From assembly GCA_963708735.1 (NCBI GenBank), contig CAVPTW010000010.1:1-64000 (forward strand): 64,000 nucleotides of DNA, in the 5' to 3' direction. The number at the start of each line of letters is the position of its first letter. Positions within the stretch are counted from its first letter, which is position 1. This DNA is from JAGPUQ01 sp963708735 (GTDB taxonomy: Bacteria; Pseudomonadota; Gammaproteobacteria; Pseudomonadales; Porticoccaceae). Positions 16,755 to 24,318 of the stretch are shown piece after piece. The notes beneath the pieces were generated by a model. That model worked only from the letters and a program-made list of their open reading frames with translations, did not search any database and was not told the origin of the DNA. The position numbers and the translations under genes were made by a program.

Positions 16755-16817
16755 CACGGCTGGTCAGTGCTGCTGCGCGACGATGTGCAGGGCTGTTTCG
16801 CCGTCGCCCCATACGGG

Positions 16818-16897
16818 CCGGCTGCAAAGCCGGGCGCGGATTGAAACCAGCCGGTGCGGCTGCCGGTGGGTAGTGCGGCCGGCATCGCCCGGCTGCA
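16818..16897 (+). CRISPR. Detached CRISPR end: repeat remainder, one spacer, truncated terminal repeat
   Basis: Repeat nt 8-37 (16818-16847, exact) are followed by a 34-nt spacer (16848-16881) and then repeat nt 1-16 (16882-16897), where the sequence departs. Orientation and spacer length equal the main array, so this is its trailer end. The truncated last repeat is typical of array ends, though it breaks at the same loop position as the copy at 13098. This spacer can be expressed only if transcription crosses the 3.7-kb insert, whose genes run the opposite way. Confidence 0.88.
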
Positions 16898-16904
16898 TTC
16901 GTGG

Positions 16905-16933
16905 TTGCGCCATTCCCGGCCAGCCCGGATAAT
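16905..16933 (+). promoter_or_regulatory. Promoter of ffs
   Basis: TTGCGC (16905-16910), a 17-nt spacer and GATAAT (16928-16933) place the transcription start near 16941-16947, matching the predicted RNA 5' end. The -35 box begins 8 bp after the terminal CRISPR repeat fragment, so the array ends right against this essential promoter. Confidence 0.65.
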
Positions 16934-16946
16934 CGCGCCCCGCAAT

Positions 16947-17060
<114 letters not shown>

Positions 17061-17102
17061 CTTTCGTCCAGGCGGTGCTTCTCGATTCGATTACGCGCCA
17101 GG

Positions 17103-17156
17103 CCGTCCTCACAGGACGGTCGGACTGTCACCAACCGGACGCCGCCGGCCTATAAT
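17103..17156 (+). promoter_or_regulatory. Hairpin and -10 element between ffs and dnaX
   Basis: CCGTCC (17103-17108) and GGACGG (17114-17119) form a short hairpin that could end or shape the ffs transcript; no T run follows. TATAAT at 17151-17156 is a perfect -10 hexamer about 45 nt before dnaX, but the hexamer 17 nt upstream (TCACCA) is a poor -35. A dnaX promoter here is plausible, not certain. Confidence 0.4.
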
Positions 17157-17200
17157 GACCGCCGGTCGCGACGACGCCATTCCCACAGGCGCAAATTCCC

Positions 17201-18898
17201 ATGAGCTATCAGGTGCTTGCCCGCAAGTGGCGGCCCCGCTTTTTCTCCGAAATGGTCGGGCAGGAGCACGTGCTCAAGGCCCTCATCAACGCGCTCGATC
17301 AGGGCCGGCTGCACCACGCCTATCTGTTCACCGGCACCCGCGGCGTGGGCAAGACCACCATCGCCCGCATCCTTGCCAAATGCCTCAATTGCGAAACCGG
17401 GGTGAGCTCGAAACCCTGCGGCACCTGCGGGGCCTGCGTCGAGTTGACCGAAGGTCGCTTCGTCGATCTGATCGAAGTCGATGCGGCGTCGCGCACCAAG
17501 GTCGAGGACACCCGCGACCTGCTGGACAATGTTCAGTACGCGCCGACGCTCGGGCGTTACAAGGTGTACCTCATCGATGAGGTGCACATGCTGTCCGGGC
17601 ACAGTTTCAACGCCTTGCTGAAGACGCTCGAAGAGCCGCCGCCCCACGTCAAGTTCCTGCTCGCCACCACCGATCCCCAGCGCCTGCCGGTCACCATTCT
17701 GTCGCGCTGCCTTCAGTTCAATCTCAAGAATCTCGCGCCGGAGCGCATCGTCGAGCAGCTGACCATGGTGCTGCGGGAAGAACGGGTTCCCTGCGACGAG
17801 GCCAGCCTCTGGGCGCTGGCGCGCGCCGCCGACGGCAGCATGCGCGATGCCTTGAGCCTGACCGATCAGGCGATCGCCCACGGCGGTGGCCGGATCGCGG
17901 AGCAGGAGGTGAGTGCCATGCTGGGCACCATCGACCGCTCCACGGTGCTGAAAATCTGCCAGGCGCTGGCAACGGGCGACGGTGCCGCCGTGCTGGGACT
18001 GGTGGATCGACTGGCCGAGCTCGCTCCCGATTACGTTGCCGCGCTCGCCGACATGATCGCCATCTGGCATCAGGTGGCGGTGGCCCAGACGGTGCCGGAG
18101 GCGCTGGACCCGCGTGGCGGCAATGCTGAAGAAATTCGCCAACTGGCCGCACAGCTGACGCGGGAGACCGTGCAGCTTTTTTATCAGATATGTCTGCTGG
18201 GACGGCGCGATCTGCCCCACAGCGGTGATCCGCGTGTCGGGTTCGAAATGATTCTGCTGCGGCAACTGGCGTTCGAGCCGGTGCCGTCCGTTACCGATCC
18301 CCGCGGCGAGCCGGCCGCAACGGCGGCGCGGGAGGTGCCGCCCGCGGCAAAAAAGCCCGTTCCGGCGGTTGAGGTCGCGCTGGCGCCGCCGCGCGCGGCG
18401 CGGGCACCGACTGCCGTGATGGCGCCGGCGCTCGAACCGGTGCCCACTGCGGAGGCGTCCCCGCCGGCGGCTGCGGTGCCGGTGTCGGGTTCCGCCCTCG
18501 CGCTGGAAGAATTCGGGTCTGCGCAGTGGCCGAGGGTGTGCGGGGAGCTTGGGCTCGGTGGCGTGGTGGCCAATTCTGCCGCCAATCTGGAACTGGTCGA
18601 ACGGGTGGGCAAGCGCCTGGTGTTCCGGCTCGACGCGCGCAGCGATGCGCTCTATGACGCGAGTCACCGGGAGCGCATCGAAGCCGCGCTGTGCCGGTAT
18701 TTTGCGACGCCGGTGCAGGTGGAAATTGCGTCCGGTGTGCTCGAAGCGGAATCGCCGCGCGAGGTCGAAGCGCGGCTGCGCCGGGAGCGGCAGCTGGCGG
18801 CGGTGGCGACGCTGCGCGCCGATCCCCTGGTGAGCGCGTTGGTGGAACGCTTCAACGGCGTTCTGCTCGAAGATACCGTGGTCCCTCTGGACGAGTGA
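17201..18898 (+). CDS. dnaX: DNA polymerase III subunits tau and gamma
   Basis: Clamp-loader ATPase that also ties together the replisome, 565 residues as tau. The AAA+ domain (about 1-370) has Walker A GTRGVGKT (45-52), a zinc cluster from Cys 61, 64, 73, 76 and 79, and LIDEVHMLSGHSFNALLKT. A Pro/Ala-rich linker (about 365-425) leads to the C-terminal DnaB- and alpha-binding part. At 18349-18355 the heptamer A AAA AAG sits in the reading frame exactly as in E. coli dnaX, so a shorter gamma form of 390 residues is expected (see the frameshift entry). Followed 7 bp later by ybaB. Confidence 0.97.
   Translation: MSYQVLARKWRPRFFSEMVGQEHVLKALINALDQGRLHHAYLFTGTRGVGKTTIARILAKCLNCETGVSSKPCGTCGACVELTEGRFVDLIEVDAASRTKVEDTRDLLDNVQYAPTLGRYKVYLIDEVHMLSGHSFNALLKTLEEPPPHVKFLLATTDPQRLPVTILSRCLQFNLKNLAPERIVEQLTMVLREERVPCDEASLWALARAADGSMRDALSLTDQAIAHGGGRIAEQEVSAMLGTIDRSTVLKICQALATGDGAAVLGLVDRLAELAPDYVAALADMIAIWHQVAVAQTVPEALDPRGGNAEEIRQLAAQLTRETVQLFYQICLLGRRDLPHSGDPRVGFEMILLRQLAFEPVPSVTDPRGEPAATAAREVPPAAKKPVPAVEVALAPPRAARAPTAVMAPALEPVPTAEASPPAAAVPVSGSALALEEFGSAQWPRVCGELGLGGVVANSAANLELVERVGKRLVFRLDARSDALYDASHRERIEAALCRYFATPVQVEIASGVLEAESPREVEARLRRERQLAAVATLRADPLVSALVERFNGVLLEDTVVPLDE
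18330..18401 (+). other. Programmed -1 ribosomal frameshift site in dnaX
   Basis: Slippery heptamer A AAA AAG at 18349-18355 covers codons 384-385. A Shine-Dalgarno-like GGGAGG (18330-18335) lies 13 nt upstream. A -1 slip adds five codons (A R S G G) and ends at TGA 18370-18372, giving a 390-residue gamma. A GC-rich hairpin (GCGCCGC 18383-18389 with GCGGCGC 18395-18401) lies downstream, farther than the E. coli stimulator. The heptamer, upstream element and prompt stop match the known E. coli mechanism; frameshifting here is inferred. Confidence 0.75.
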
Positions 18899-18905
18899 GG
18901 TAGTC

Positions 18906-19226
18906 ATGAAAGGTCTGAACGATTTGATGCAGCAGGCGCGGCAGATGCAGGAAAAAATGCAGAAGCTGCAGGAGGAGGCCGGTGCCACCGAGGTGACGGG
19001 AGAGTCCGGCGCGGGGCTGGTCAAGGTGCGGATGACGGGGCGCCACGATGTGCGCAAGGTCAGTATCGACCCGAGCCTGCTGGTCGAGGATGTGGAAATT
19101 CTCGAGGACCTGCTCGCCGCCGCGATGAATGACGCCGCGCGCAAGGTGGAGGCGCGCCAGCAGGAGCTGATGGGCGGGCTCACGGCCGGGATACCGCTGC
19201 CGCCCGGCTTCAAGCTGCCGTTTTGA
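18906..19226 (+). CDS. ybaB: YbaB/EbfC nucleoid-associated protein
   Basis: Small DNA-binding protein of 106 residues that forms a tweezer-like dimer. The N-terminal helix MKGLNDLMQQARQMQEKMQK, the central GLVKVRMTGRHDVRKVSIDP and the C-terminal GLTAGIPLPPGFKLPF are family signatures. It lies between dnaX and recR, the usual arrangement, 7 bp after dnaX and 4 bp before recR. Confidence 0.96.
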   Translation: MKGLNDLMQQARQMQEKMQKLQEEAGATEVTGESGAGLVKVRMTGRHDVRKVSIDPSLLVEDVEILEDLLAAAMNDAARKVEARQQELMGGLTAGIPLPPGFKLPF

Positions 19227-19230
19227 TCCC

Positions 19231-19830
19231 ATGTTCGACGGCCTGATCAGCGAGCTTATCGACGCCCTGCGCTGCCTGCCCGGCGTGGGGCCCAAAAGCG
19301 CCCAGCGCATGGCCCTGCATCTGCTGGAGCGCGACCGGGACCGGGCGCTGCGGCTGGCCGTCGCGATCACTGCGGCGACGGAGCGGGTCGGGCGCTGTCG
19401 CCGCTGCCGTGCGCTCACCGAGGCGGCGGAGTGCCGTATCTGCGCCAGCGCGCGCCGCGATCCGAAATTGCTGTGTGTCGTGGAGACGCCCGCCGACCTG
19501 TTTGCCATCGAGCAATCCGGCAGCTACCAGGGCCGCTATTTTGTGCTCCTCGGGCGCCTGTCGCCCATCGACGGCATGGGGCCGGAGGAGATCGGCATCG
19601 ACCAATTGCTGCGGCGGCTTGCCGAAGAACCCATCGAGGAACTGATTCTGGCTACCAATCTCACGGTCGAAGGCGAAGCCACCGCGCATTTCATCAGCGA
19701 GCACGCCACCGCCATGGGCGTGTCGGTGAGCCGGATTGCCCACGGCGTACCACTGGGCGGCGAACTGGAATATGTCGATGGCGGCACCCTGTCGCACGCC
19801 TTTGCCAGCCGCCGGCGCATGTCCTCGTGA
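19231..19830 (+). CDS. recR: Recombination mediator RecR
   Basis: RecFOR-pathway protein of 199 residues that helps load RecA at gaps. An N-terminal helix-hairpin-helix (RCLPGVGPKSAQRMALHLL), a zinc finger (CRRCRALTEAAECRIC) and a Toprim domain (LCVVETPADLFAIE, then YFVLLGRLSPIDGMGPEEIG) appear in order. The stop overlaps the GTG start of rnd by 4 nt. Confidence 0.97.
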   Translation: MFDGLISELIDALRCLPGVGPKSAQRMALHLLERDRDRALRLAVAITAATERVGRCRRCRALTEAAECRICASARRDPKLLCVVETPADLFAIEQSGSYQGRYFVLLGRLSPIDGMGPEEIGIDQLLRRLAEEPIEELILATNLTVEGEATAHFISEHATAMGVSVSRIAHGVPLGGELEYVDGGTLSHAFASRRRMSS

Positions 19831-20978
19831 CCGGCGCTTCACCGCCCACGCACCTGATCACCGGGGCCGCCGAACTGATCGCGGCGGCGGCGCGCTGGCG
19901 TCGTTGTACGGCGGTCACCCTCGATACCGAGTTCATGCGCACGGATACCTTTTATCCGCGTCTGGCGCTGGTCCAGGTGAGCGATGGCGACACGGCCTGG
20001 CTCATCGATCCGGTGGCGCTGGGCGACCTGAGTCCGCTGGGGGCGCTGCTGTCCGATCCGAACGTGGTCAAGGTGCTGCACTCCTGCTCGGAAGATCTCG
20101 AGGTGCTGCAATTCGCGCTGGGTTGCCGGCCTGCGCCCCTGTACGACACGCAAGTGGCGGCGGCCATGGTCGGCCATGGGTTTTCGCTGGGTTACAGCGC
20201 ACTGGTCAAGCGCCTGCTGGGTCTCGAAATCGGCAAGCAGGAGACCCGCTCCGACTGGTTGCAGCGCCCCCTGTCGGCGGCTCAGCTCGCTTACGCGGCG
20301 GCCGATGTGCATCATCTTTTTCCGGTGTATCACCAGTTGGTCGAGGCCGGCGCGCGCCTGGGGCGTACCGACTGGATCGCGGCCGAGATGGCGGCGATCC
20401 TCGCGCAGGCCGCGCAGGAGACGCCGCCGGAGCAGCAGTACCGCCGCGTCAAGGGTGCCGGGCGCCTGGGACCGCGGGATCTCGCCGCGCTGCGGGAGCT
20501 GGCCGCCTGGCGCGAAGGCGAGGCGCGGCGCCGCGATCGCCCCCGGGGTCATATCGCCAACGACGTCGAATTGCTCGCACTGGTGCAGGCGCGACCGGCG
20601 GATCGCGCCGCGCTTGCCCGCATCGCCGAGCTGCGACCCCGGACCGCACGCGACTACGGGCCGGAGTTGCTGGCCGCGCTGGCGCGGGCCGCGCAGGTGC
20701 CGGCGGCGGAGTTTCCGGAGCCGCTGGAGGGCGAACCGCTCAGTCGCTCGGCGCGGGATCTGGTACGGGCCTGTCGCGATTGGCTGGCCGAGCGTGCCGG
20801 CGAATTCGGGATCGCTCCGGAAATGCTGGTGCGACGCCTGGATCTGGAACAGCTCGCGCGGTCCTGGAGCAGCGGCGCGCCGCAGCTGCCATCGGTGCTG
20901 GCAGCGGGTTGGCGCCGGGACCTGGTGGGGGCGCAACTTCTCGATTTCGTGCGTGCCTGGAGCGCGCCAAGCCCATGA
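19827..20978 (+). CDS. rnd: Ribonuclease D
   Basis: 3'-5' exoribonuclease for tRNA maturation, 383 residues. DEDD-family motifs are visible: LDTEFMRT (Asp 33, Glu 35), HSCSEDLEVL, and LAYAAADVHHLFPVY with the Tyr/Asp pair. An HRDC domain covers roughly residues 205-285, followed by a second helical part. The start is GTG 19827, inside a GTGA overlap with recR, because homology begins right there; no ATG is suitable. The stop overlaps ycgL by 4 nt, so recR-rnd-ycgL-ycgN look translationally coupled. Confidence 0.93.
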   Translation: MTGASPPTHLITGAAELIAAAARWRRCTAVTLDTEFMRTDTFYPRLALVQVSDGDTAWLIDPVALGDLSPLGALLSDPNVVKVLHSCSEDLEVLQFALGCRPAPLYDTQVAAAMVGHGFSLGYSALVKRLLGLEIGKQETRSDWLQRPLSAAQLAYAAADVHHLFPVYHQLVEAGARLGRTDWIAAEMAAILAQAAQETPPEQQYRRVKGAGRLGPRDLAALRELAAWREGEARRRDRPRGHIANDVELLALVQARPADRAALARIAELRPRTARDYGPELLAALARAAQVPAAEFPEPLEGEPLSRSARDLVRACRDWLAERAGEFGIAPEMLVRRLDLEQLARSWSSGAPQLPSVLAAGWRRDLVGAQLLDFVRAWSAPSP

Positions 20979-21280
20979 CTTCTCCCCACAAAGTATTGTG
21001 CAAGGTGTATCGCAGCGCGCGGCGCAGCGAAATGTATCTGTATGTCACCGGGGAGCAGGATCTGGCGCCGGTGCCGGACGCTCTGCTGCAGCGGTTCGGC
21101 TCTCCCGAGCTGGCGTTGACGCTGGCGCTGGCGCCGGACCGGAAACTGGCGCGCGTCGATAGCGGCGAAGTATTGGCGGCGCTGCGCGAGCGCGGCTGGT
21201 TTCTTCAGATGCCGCCGTTGCCGGATGCCGAGATCTCGGCGATCGCCGGGCGCAACGAGAAACTGCCCCGAGGCAGCTGA
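20975..21280 (+). CDS. ycgL: YcgL-domain protein
   Basis: Small protein of 101 residues matching the YcgL family: KVYRSARRSEMYLYVT near the start, then ALLQRFGSPELALTLAL and a C-terminal RGWFLQMPP. The family is found in gammaproteobacteria, often beside rnd; its biochemical role is not established. The start overlaps the rnd stop by 4 nt and its stop shares one base with the next start. Confidence 0.9.
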   Translation: MTSPHKVLCKVYRSARRSEMYLYVTGEQDLAPVPDALLQRFGSPELALTLALAPDRKLARVDSGEVLAALRERGWFLQMPPLPDAEISAIAGRNEKLPRGS

Positions 21281-21717
21281 TGGAACGTTTTTGGGAGCAT
21301 AAAACGCTCGCCGAACTCGATGCCGCCGAGTGGGAGTCACTCTGTGACGGCTGCGGTCGTTGCTGCCTGCTGAAACTGGAGGATGCCGATCGCGGCGATA
21401 TTGCCTATACCGGCGTCGCCTGTCGGCTGCTGGATATCCCACGCTGCCGTTGCCGCGATTACCGCAATCGCCAGCGACGCGTTCCGGACTGCCAGATACT
21501 GGACCCCGTTGTCGTGCCCGCCACAGACTGGCTGCCGGACACCTGCGCCTATCGCCTGGTCGCCGAGGGCAAGCCGCTCGCTGACTGGCATCCCCTGATT
21601 TCCGGGGATCCGGACAGCGTCCACGCGGCGGGTATTTCGGTGCGGGATCGGGTAATCTCGGAAGAATTCGTGCATTCGGATGCACTGGCCGATCATATCG
21701 TCCGCTGGGTGGGGTAG
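21280..21717 (+). CDS. ycgN: YcgN-family cysteine-cluster protein
   Basis: Protein of 145 residues with a CxxCGxCC cluster (CDGCGRCCLLKLED, near residues 22-35) followed by further cysteines (ACRLLDIPRCRCRDY). This is the YkgJ/YcgN-type cysteine cluster, likely binding zinc or an iron-sulphur centre. Function is unknown. It follows ycgL in the gammaproteobacterial order. Confidence 0.9.
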   Translation: MERFWEHKTLAELDAAEWESLCDGCGRCCLLKLEDADRGDIAYTGVACRLLDIPRCRCRDYRNRQRRVPDCQILDPVVVPATDWLPDTCAYRLVAEGKPLADWHPLISGDPDSVHAAGISVRDRVISEEFVHSDALADHIVRWVG

Positions 21718-21722
21718 GTCGC

Positions 21723-22187
21723 GTGTACAGCGAAGAGAATTATTTCTGGGGCCTGGTCGGCTATTACCTGGGCGTGTTGCTGGTGCTGGCGCCGTTGTGG
21801 CGGATTACCCGGCCGCTGCCCGGATTTCCACTCCGCGCCGGCGCGCGGGTCGCCGTCATCACGCTGCTCGCCACGCCGATGTTCCCCTACCGCGACATGC
21901 ATTATCTCGCCCCGGCCTGGGGAGTGATGCTGTTTGACGCCATCAGTCCCGAGCGTGGTGATGCCCTGCTCCGTGGCGTGCTGCCGCTGCTGGCGGTGTT
22001 CGGCCTGCTCTATGTGTTGACGCTCGGGCTGTGGCTGACCTTCCGGCCCCACCGGAACCTGGCGTCAAAAGCGGCCAAACCGGCAAATGCCGCCAAATCG
22101 GCTCCGGCACCTCACCGCAGCCGGCAGGAGCCCACATTTGTGGTGGGGCCGGCCCCGGAAACCGGGGCTCCCCAACCACGAAAATGA
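21723..22187 (+). CDS. Small integral membrane protein of unknown function
   Basis: Protein of 154 residues with a GTG start at 21723. About three membrane segments are visible: around FWGLVGYYLGVLLVLAPLW, RVAVITLLATPMFPY and LPLLAVFGLLYVLTLGLWL. The last 40 residues are Lys/Ala/Pro-rich and hydrophilic. The DNA at the very end (about 22130-22190) is rich in short inverted repeats, and its CCACG-N2-AATGAGCGG motif also occurs near the start of the window (73-89), so the C-terminus may have been created by an intergenic repeat. Product not recognised. Confidence 0.65.
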   Translation: MYSEENYFWGLVGYYLGVLLVLAPLWRITRPLPGFPLRAGARVAVITLLATPMFPYRDMHYLAPAWGVMLFDAISPERGDALLRGVLPLLAVFGLLYVLTLGLWLTFRPHRNLASKAAKPANAAKSAPAPHRSRQEPTFVVGPAPETGAPQPRK

Positions 22188-22212
22188 GCGGAGGTCGGCT
22201 CCGGAGTCCCGG

Positions 22213-22241
22213 TTGGAAGCGATAAAGGCTTGCCGTAGAAT
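22213..22241 (+). promoter_or_regulatory. Sigma70 promoter of the MoxR/VWA pair
   Basis: TTGGAA (22213-22218), a 17-nt spacer and TAGAAT (22236-22241), about 40 nt before the MoxR start. The start itself is preceded by GGAG near 22271-22274. Confidence 0.55.
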
Positions 22242-22280
22242 GCGGCGGATTCGATTTTTTCATGTCTCCTGGAGATCAAG

Positions 22281-23129
22281 ATGCAATTCACGGGTACAGA
22301 ACGGTATGTCGCCACCGACGACCTGCAGATGGCGGTCAATGCGGCGGTGATCCTGCAGCGGCCGCTGCTGATCAAGGGCGAGCCGGGCACCGGCAAGACC
22401 ATGCTCGCCGAAGAAGTGGCCTCGGCGCTGGGCAAACGCCTGATCTCCTGGCACATCAAGTCGACCACCAAGGCTCAGCAGGGCCTGTATGAATACGATG
22501 CGGTGTCGCGGCTGCGGGATTCGCAACTGGGCGGCGACAAGGTCCACGACATCGGCAACTACATCAAGCGCGGCAAGGTCTGGGAGGCGTTCGCGGCCGA
22601 TGAGCAGGTGGTGTTGTTGATCGATGAAGTGGACAAGGCCGATATCGAGTTCCCCAACGATCTGTTGCTGGAACTCGACCGCATGGAGTTTTATGTCTAT
22701 GAAACCGGTGAGCGGGTAGTCGCCAAACACCGTCCAATCGTGATCATCACCAGCAACAACGAAAAGGAATTGCCCGACGCTTTCCTGCGCCGTTGTTTCT
22801 TTCACTTCATCAATTTCCCGGATCGCGAGACGATGTTGCGTATCGTCGATGTCCATCATCCGGGCATCAAGAAATCCCTGGTCGATGAAGCGCTGGACGT
22901 GTTCTTCGATGTGCGCAAGATTCCAGGCCTGAAGAAAAAGCCATCGACCTCGGAACTGGTCGACTGGCTGAAGCTGTTGCTGTCCGACGACATTCCCGAC
23001 GAAATCCTCAAACAGCGCGACCCCACCAAGGCGATCCCGCCGTTGTACGGCGCGCTGCTGAAGAACGAACAGGATGTGCATCTGCTCGAACGTTTGGCGT
23101 TCATGACACGCCGGGAGAAGCATAGCTAA
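22281..23129 (+). CDS. MoxR-family AAA+ ATPase
   Basis: AAA+ protein of 282 residues with Walker A GEPGTGKT (33-40), Walker B LLIDEVDKAD (about 113-122) and a sensor segment IVIITSNNEKELPDAFLRR. MoxR ATPases act as chaperones that insert cofactors or activate partner complexes, usually with a VWA-domain protein encoded next to them. That partner follows immediately: the next ATG begins one base after this stop. The target of the pair cannot be told from this context. Confidence 0.9.
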   Translation: MQFTGTERYVATDDLQMAVNAAVILQRPLLIKGEPGTGKTMLAEEVASALGKRLISWHIKSTTKAQQGLYEYDAVSRLRDSQLGGDKVHDIGNYIKRGKVWEAFAADEQVVLLIDEVDKADIEFPNDLLLELDRMEFYVYETGERVVAKHRPIVIITSNNEKELPDAFLRRCFFHFINFPDRETMLRIVDVHHPGIKKSLVDEALDVFFDVRKIPGLKKKPSTSELVDWLKLLLSDDIPDEILKQRDPTKAIPPLYGALLKNEQDVHLLERLAFMTRREKHS

Positions 23130-24305
23130 ATGTTGCTGAACTTCTTTTTTGCGCTCAAGACGGGCGGGATTCCGGTTTCCATCAAGGAACTCCTGACTCT
23201 GCTGGAAGCGTTGCAGAAACACGTCGCCTTCGGCAGCGTCGACGACTTTTATTTGCTGGCGCGCACGGCGATGGTCAAGGACGAGCGCTATTACGACAAG
23301 TTCGACCGTGCCTTTGCGCTTTATTTCAAGGATCTCGAAACCCTCGACGATTTCCTCAATATCCTGATTCCCGAGGAATGGTTGCGGCAGGAGTTCGTGA
23401 AAAGCCTGACCGAAGAAGAAAAAGCCAAAATCGAGAGTCTGGGCGGCCTGGAAAAGCTGATCGAGGAATTCAAGGCGCGCCTGAAGGAACAGAAAGGCCG
23501 CCACGAGGGCGGCAACAAATGGATCGGTACCAAGGGCACTTCGCCGTTCGGTAACAGCGGTTACAACCCGGAGGGTGTGCGGGTCGGCGGCGAGGGTGGG
23601 CAGAAGAAAGCGCTCAAGGTCTGGGAGAAGCGCGAATTCAAGAATCTGGACGACACCATCGAGCTGGGTACCCGCAACATCAAGGTCGCCCTGCGGCGCC
23701 TGCGCAAGTTTGCGCGCACCGGCGCCGAGGAGGAGCTGGATCTCGACGACACCATCCGCTCCACCGCCAGGAATGCCGGCCTGCTCGACATCAAGATGGT
23801 GCCGGAGCGCCACAACGCGGTGAAGGTGCTGATTTTCTTCGACGTCGGCGGTTCCATGGATCCCTATGTGCGCACCTGCGAGGAGCTGTTTTCCGCGGTG
23901 CGGACCGAGTTCAAGCACCTCCAGTACTTCTACTTCCACAACGCGCTGTACGACTATGTGTGGAAGGACAATTTTCGTCGTTACAACGAAAAGACCGAGA
24001 CGATCGACCTGTTGCGCACCTATCCCGCCGACTACAAGGTGATTTTCGTTGGCGATGCTTCGATGTCGCCCTACGAACTCGAGAGTCCCGGTGGCAGTGT
24101 CGAGTACTACAACAAGGAGAGCGGGATCGAGTGGCTCGAGCGTTTCACCCAGGTCTACCCCAAGATGATCTGGCTGAATCCCGTGCGCCACGACTACTGG
24201 GAACATACCCCCACCATTCAACGGGTGCGCGGTGTGCTCGAAGACCGCATGTTCCCGCTCACCCTTGGCGGGCTGGAGCAGGGGATCTCGCTGCTGGCCA
24301 AGTAG
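23130..24305 (+). CDS. VWA-domain protein, CoxE-like partner of the MoxR ATPase
   Basis: Protein of 391 residues. The N-terminal half is helical and charged; a Gly-rich linker (SPFGNSGYNPEGVRVGGEGG) precedes the C-terminal von Willebrand A domain with the metal site FFDVGGSMD. The family-specific Gly replaces the first Ser of the usual DxSxS, and a later Asp (FVGDASMSPYE) completes the site. Such pairs are known from many proteobacteria as MoxR/VWA modules, related to CoxD/CoxE. The stop is 13 bp before the HrpA start. Confidence 0.88.
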   Translation: MLLNFFFALKTGGIPVSIKELLTLLEALQKHVAFGSVDDFYLLARTAMVKDERYYDKFDRAFALYFKDLETLDDFLNILIPEEWLRQEFVKSLTEEEKAKIESLGGLEKLIEEFKARLKEQKGRHEGGNKWIGTKGTSPFGNSGYNPEGVRVGGEGGQKKALKVWEKREFKNLDDTIELGTRNIKVALRRLRKFARTGAEEELDLDDTIRSTARNAGLLDIKMVPERHNAVKVLIFFDVGGSMDPYVRTCEELFSAVRTEFKHLQYFYFHNALYDYVWKDNFRRYNEKTETIDLLRTYPADYKVIFVGDASMSPYELESPGGSVEYYNKESGIEWLERFTQVYPKMIWLNPVRHDYWEHTPTIQRVRGVLEDRMFPLTLGGLEQGISLLAK

Positions 24306-24318
24306 CGCGCGCCGCGCC

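Larger units (their letters stand above)
13113..16817. mobile_element. 3.7-kb segment inserted into the 28th CRISPR repeat
   Basis: Repeat nt 1-15 end at 13112, and repeat nt 8-37 resume at 16818 in the same orientation, followed by a 34-nt spacer and another repeat start. The 8 bp CCGGCTGC (repeat nt 8-15) are thus present at both junctions, like a target-site duplication. The segment holds exactly one three-gene minus-strand operon with its promoter; the last gene stops 16 bp from the left edge. No transposase, integrase or terminal inverted repeat is visible, so the mechanism is unknown. Its upstream part looks less GC-rich than the neighbourhood. Calling it mobile is inference from the split repeat. 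Confidence 0.65.

Noticed and set aside
13113..16817. A classical transposon with terminal inverted repeats
   Set aside because: The two ends share no inverted sequence by eye and no transposase or integrase gene lies inside; only the duplicated 8 bp supports insertion.
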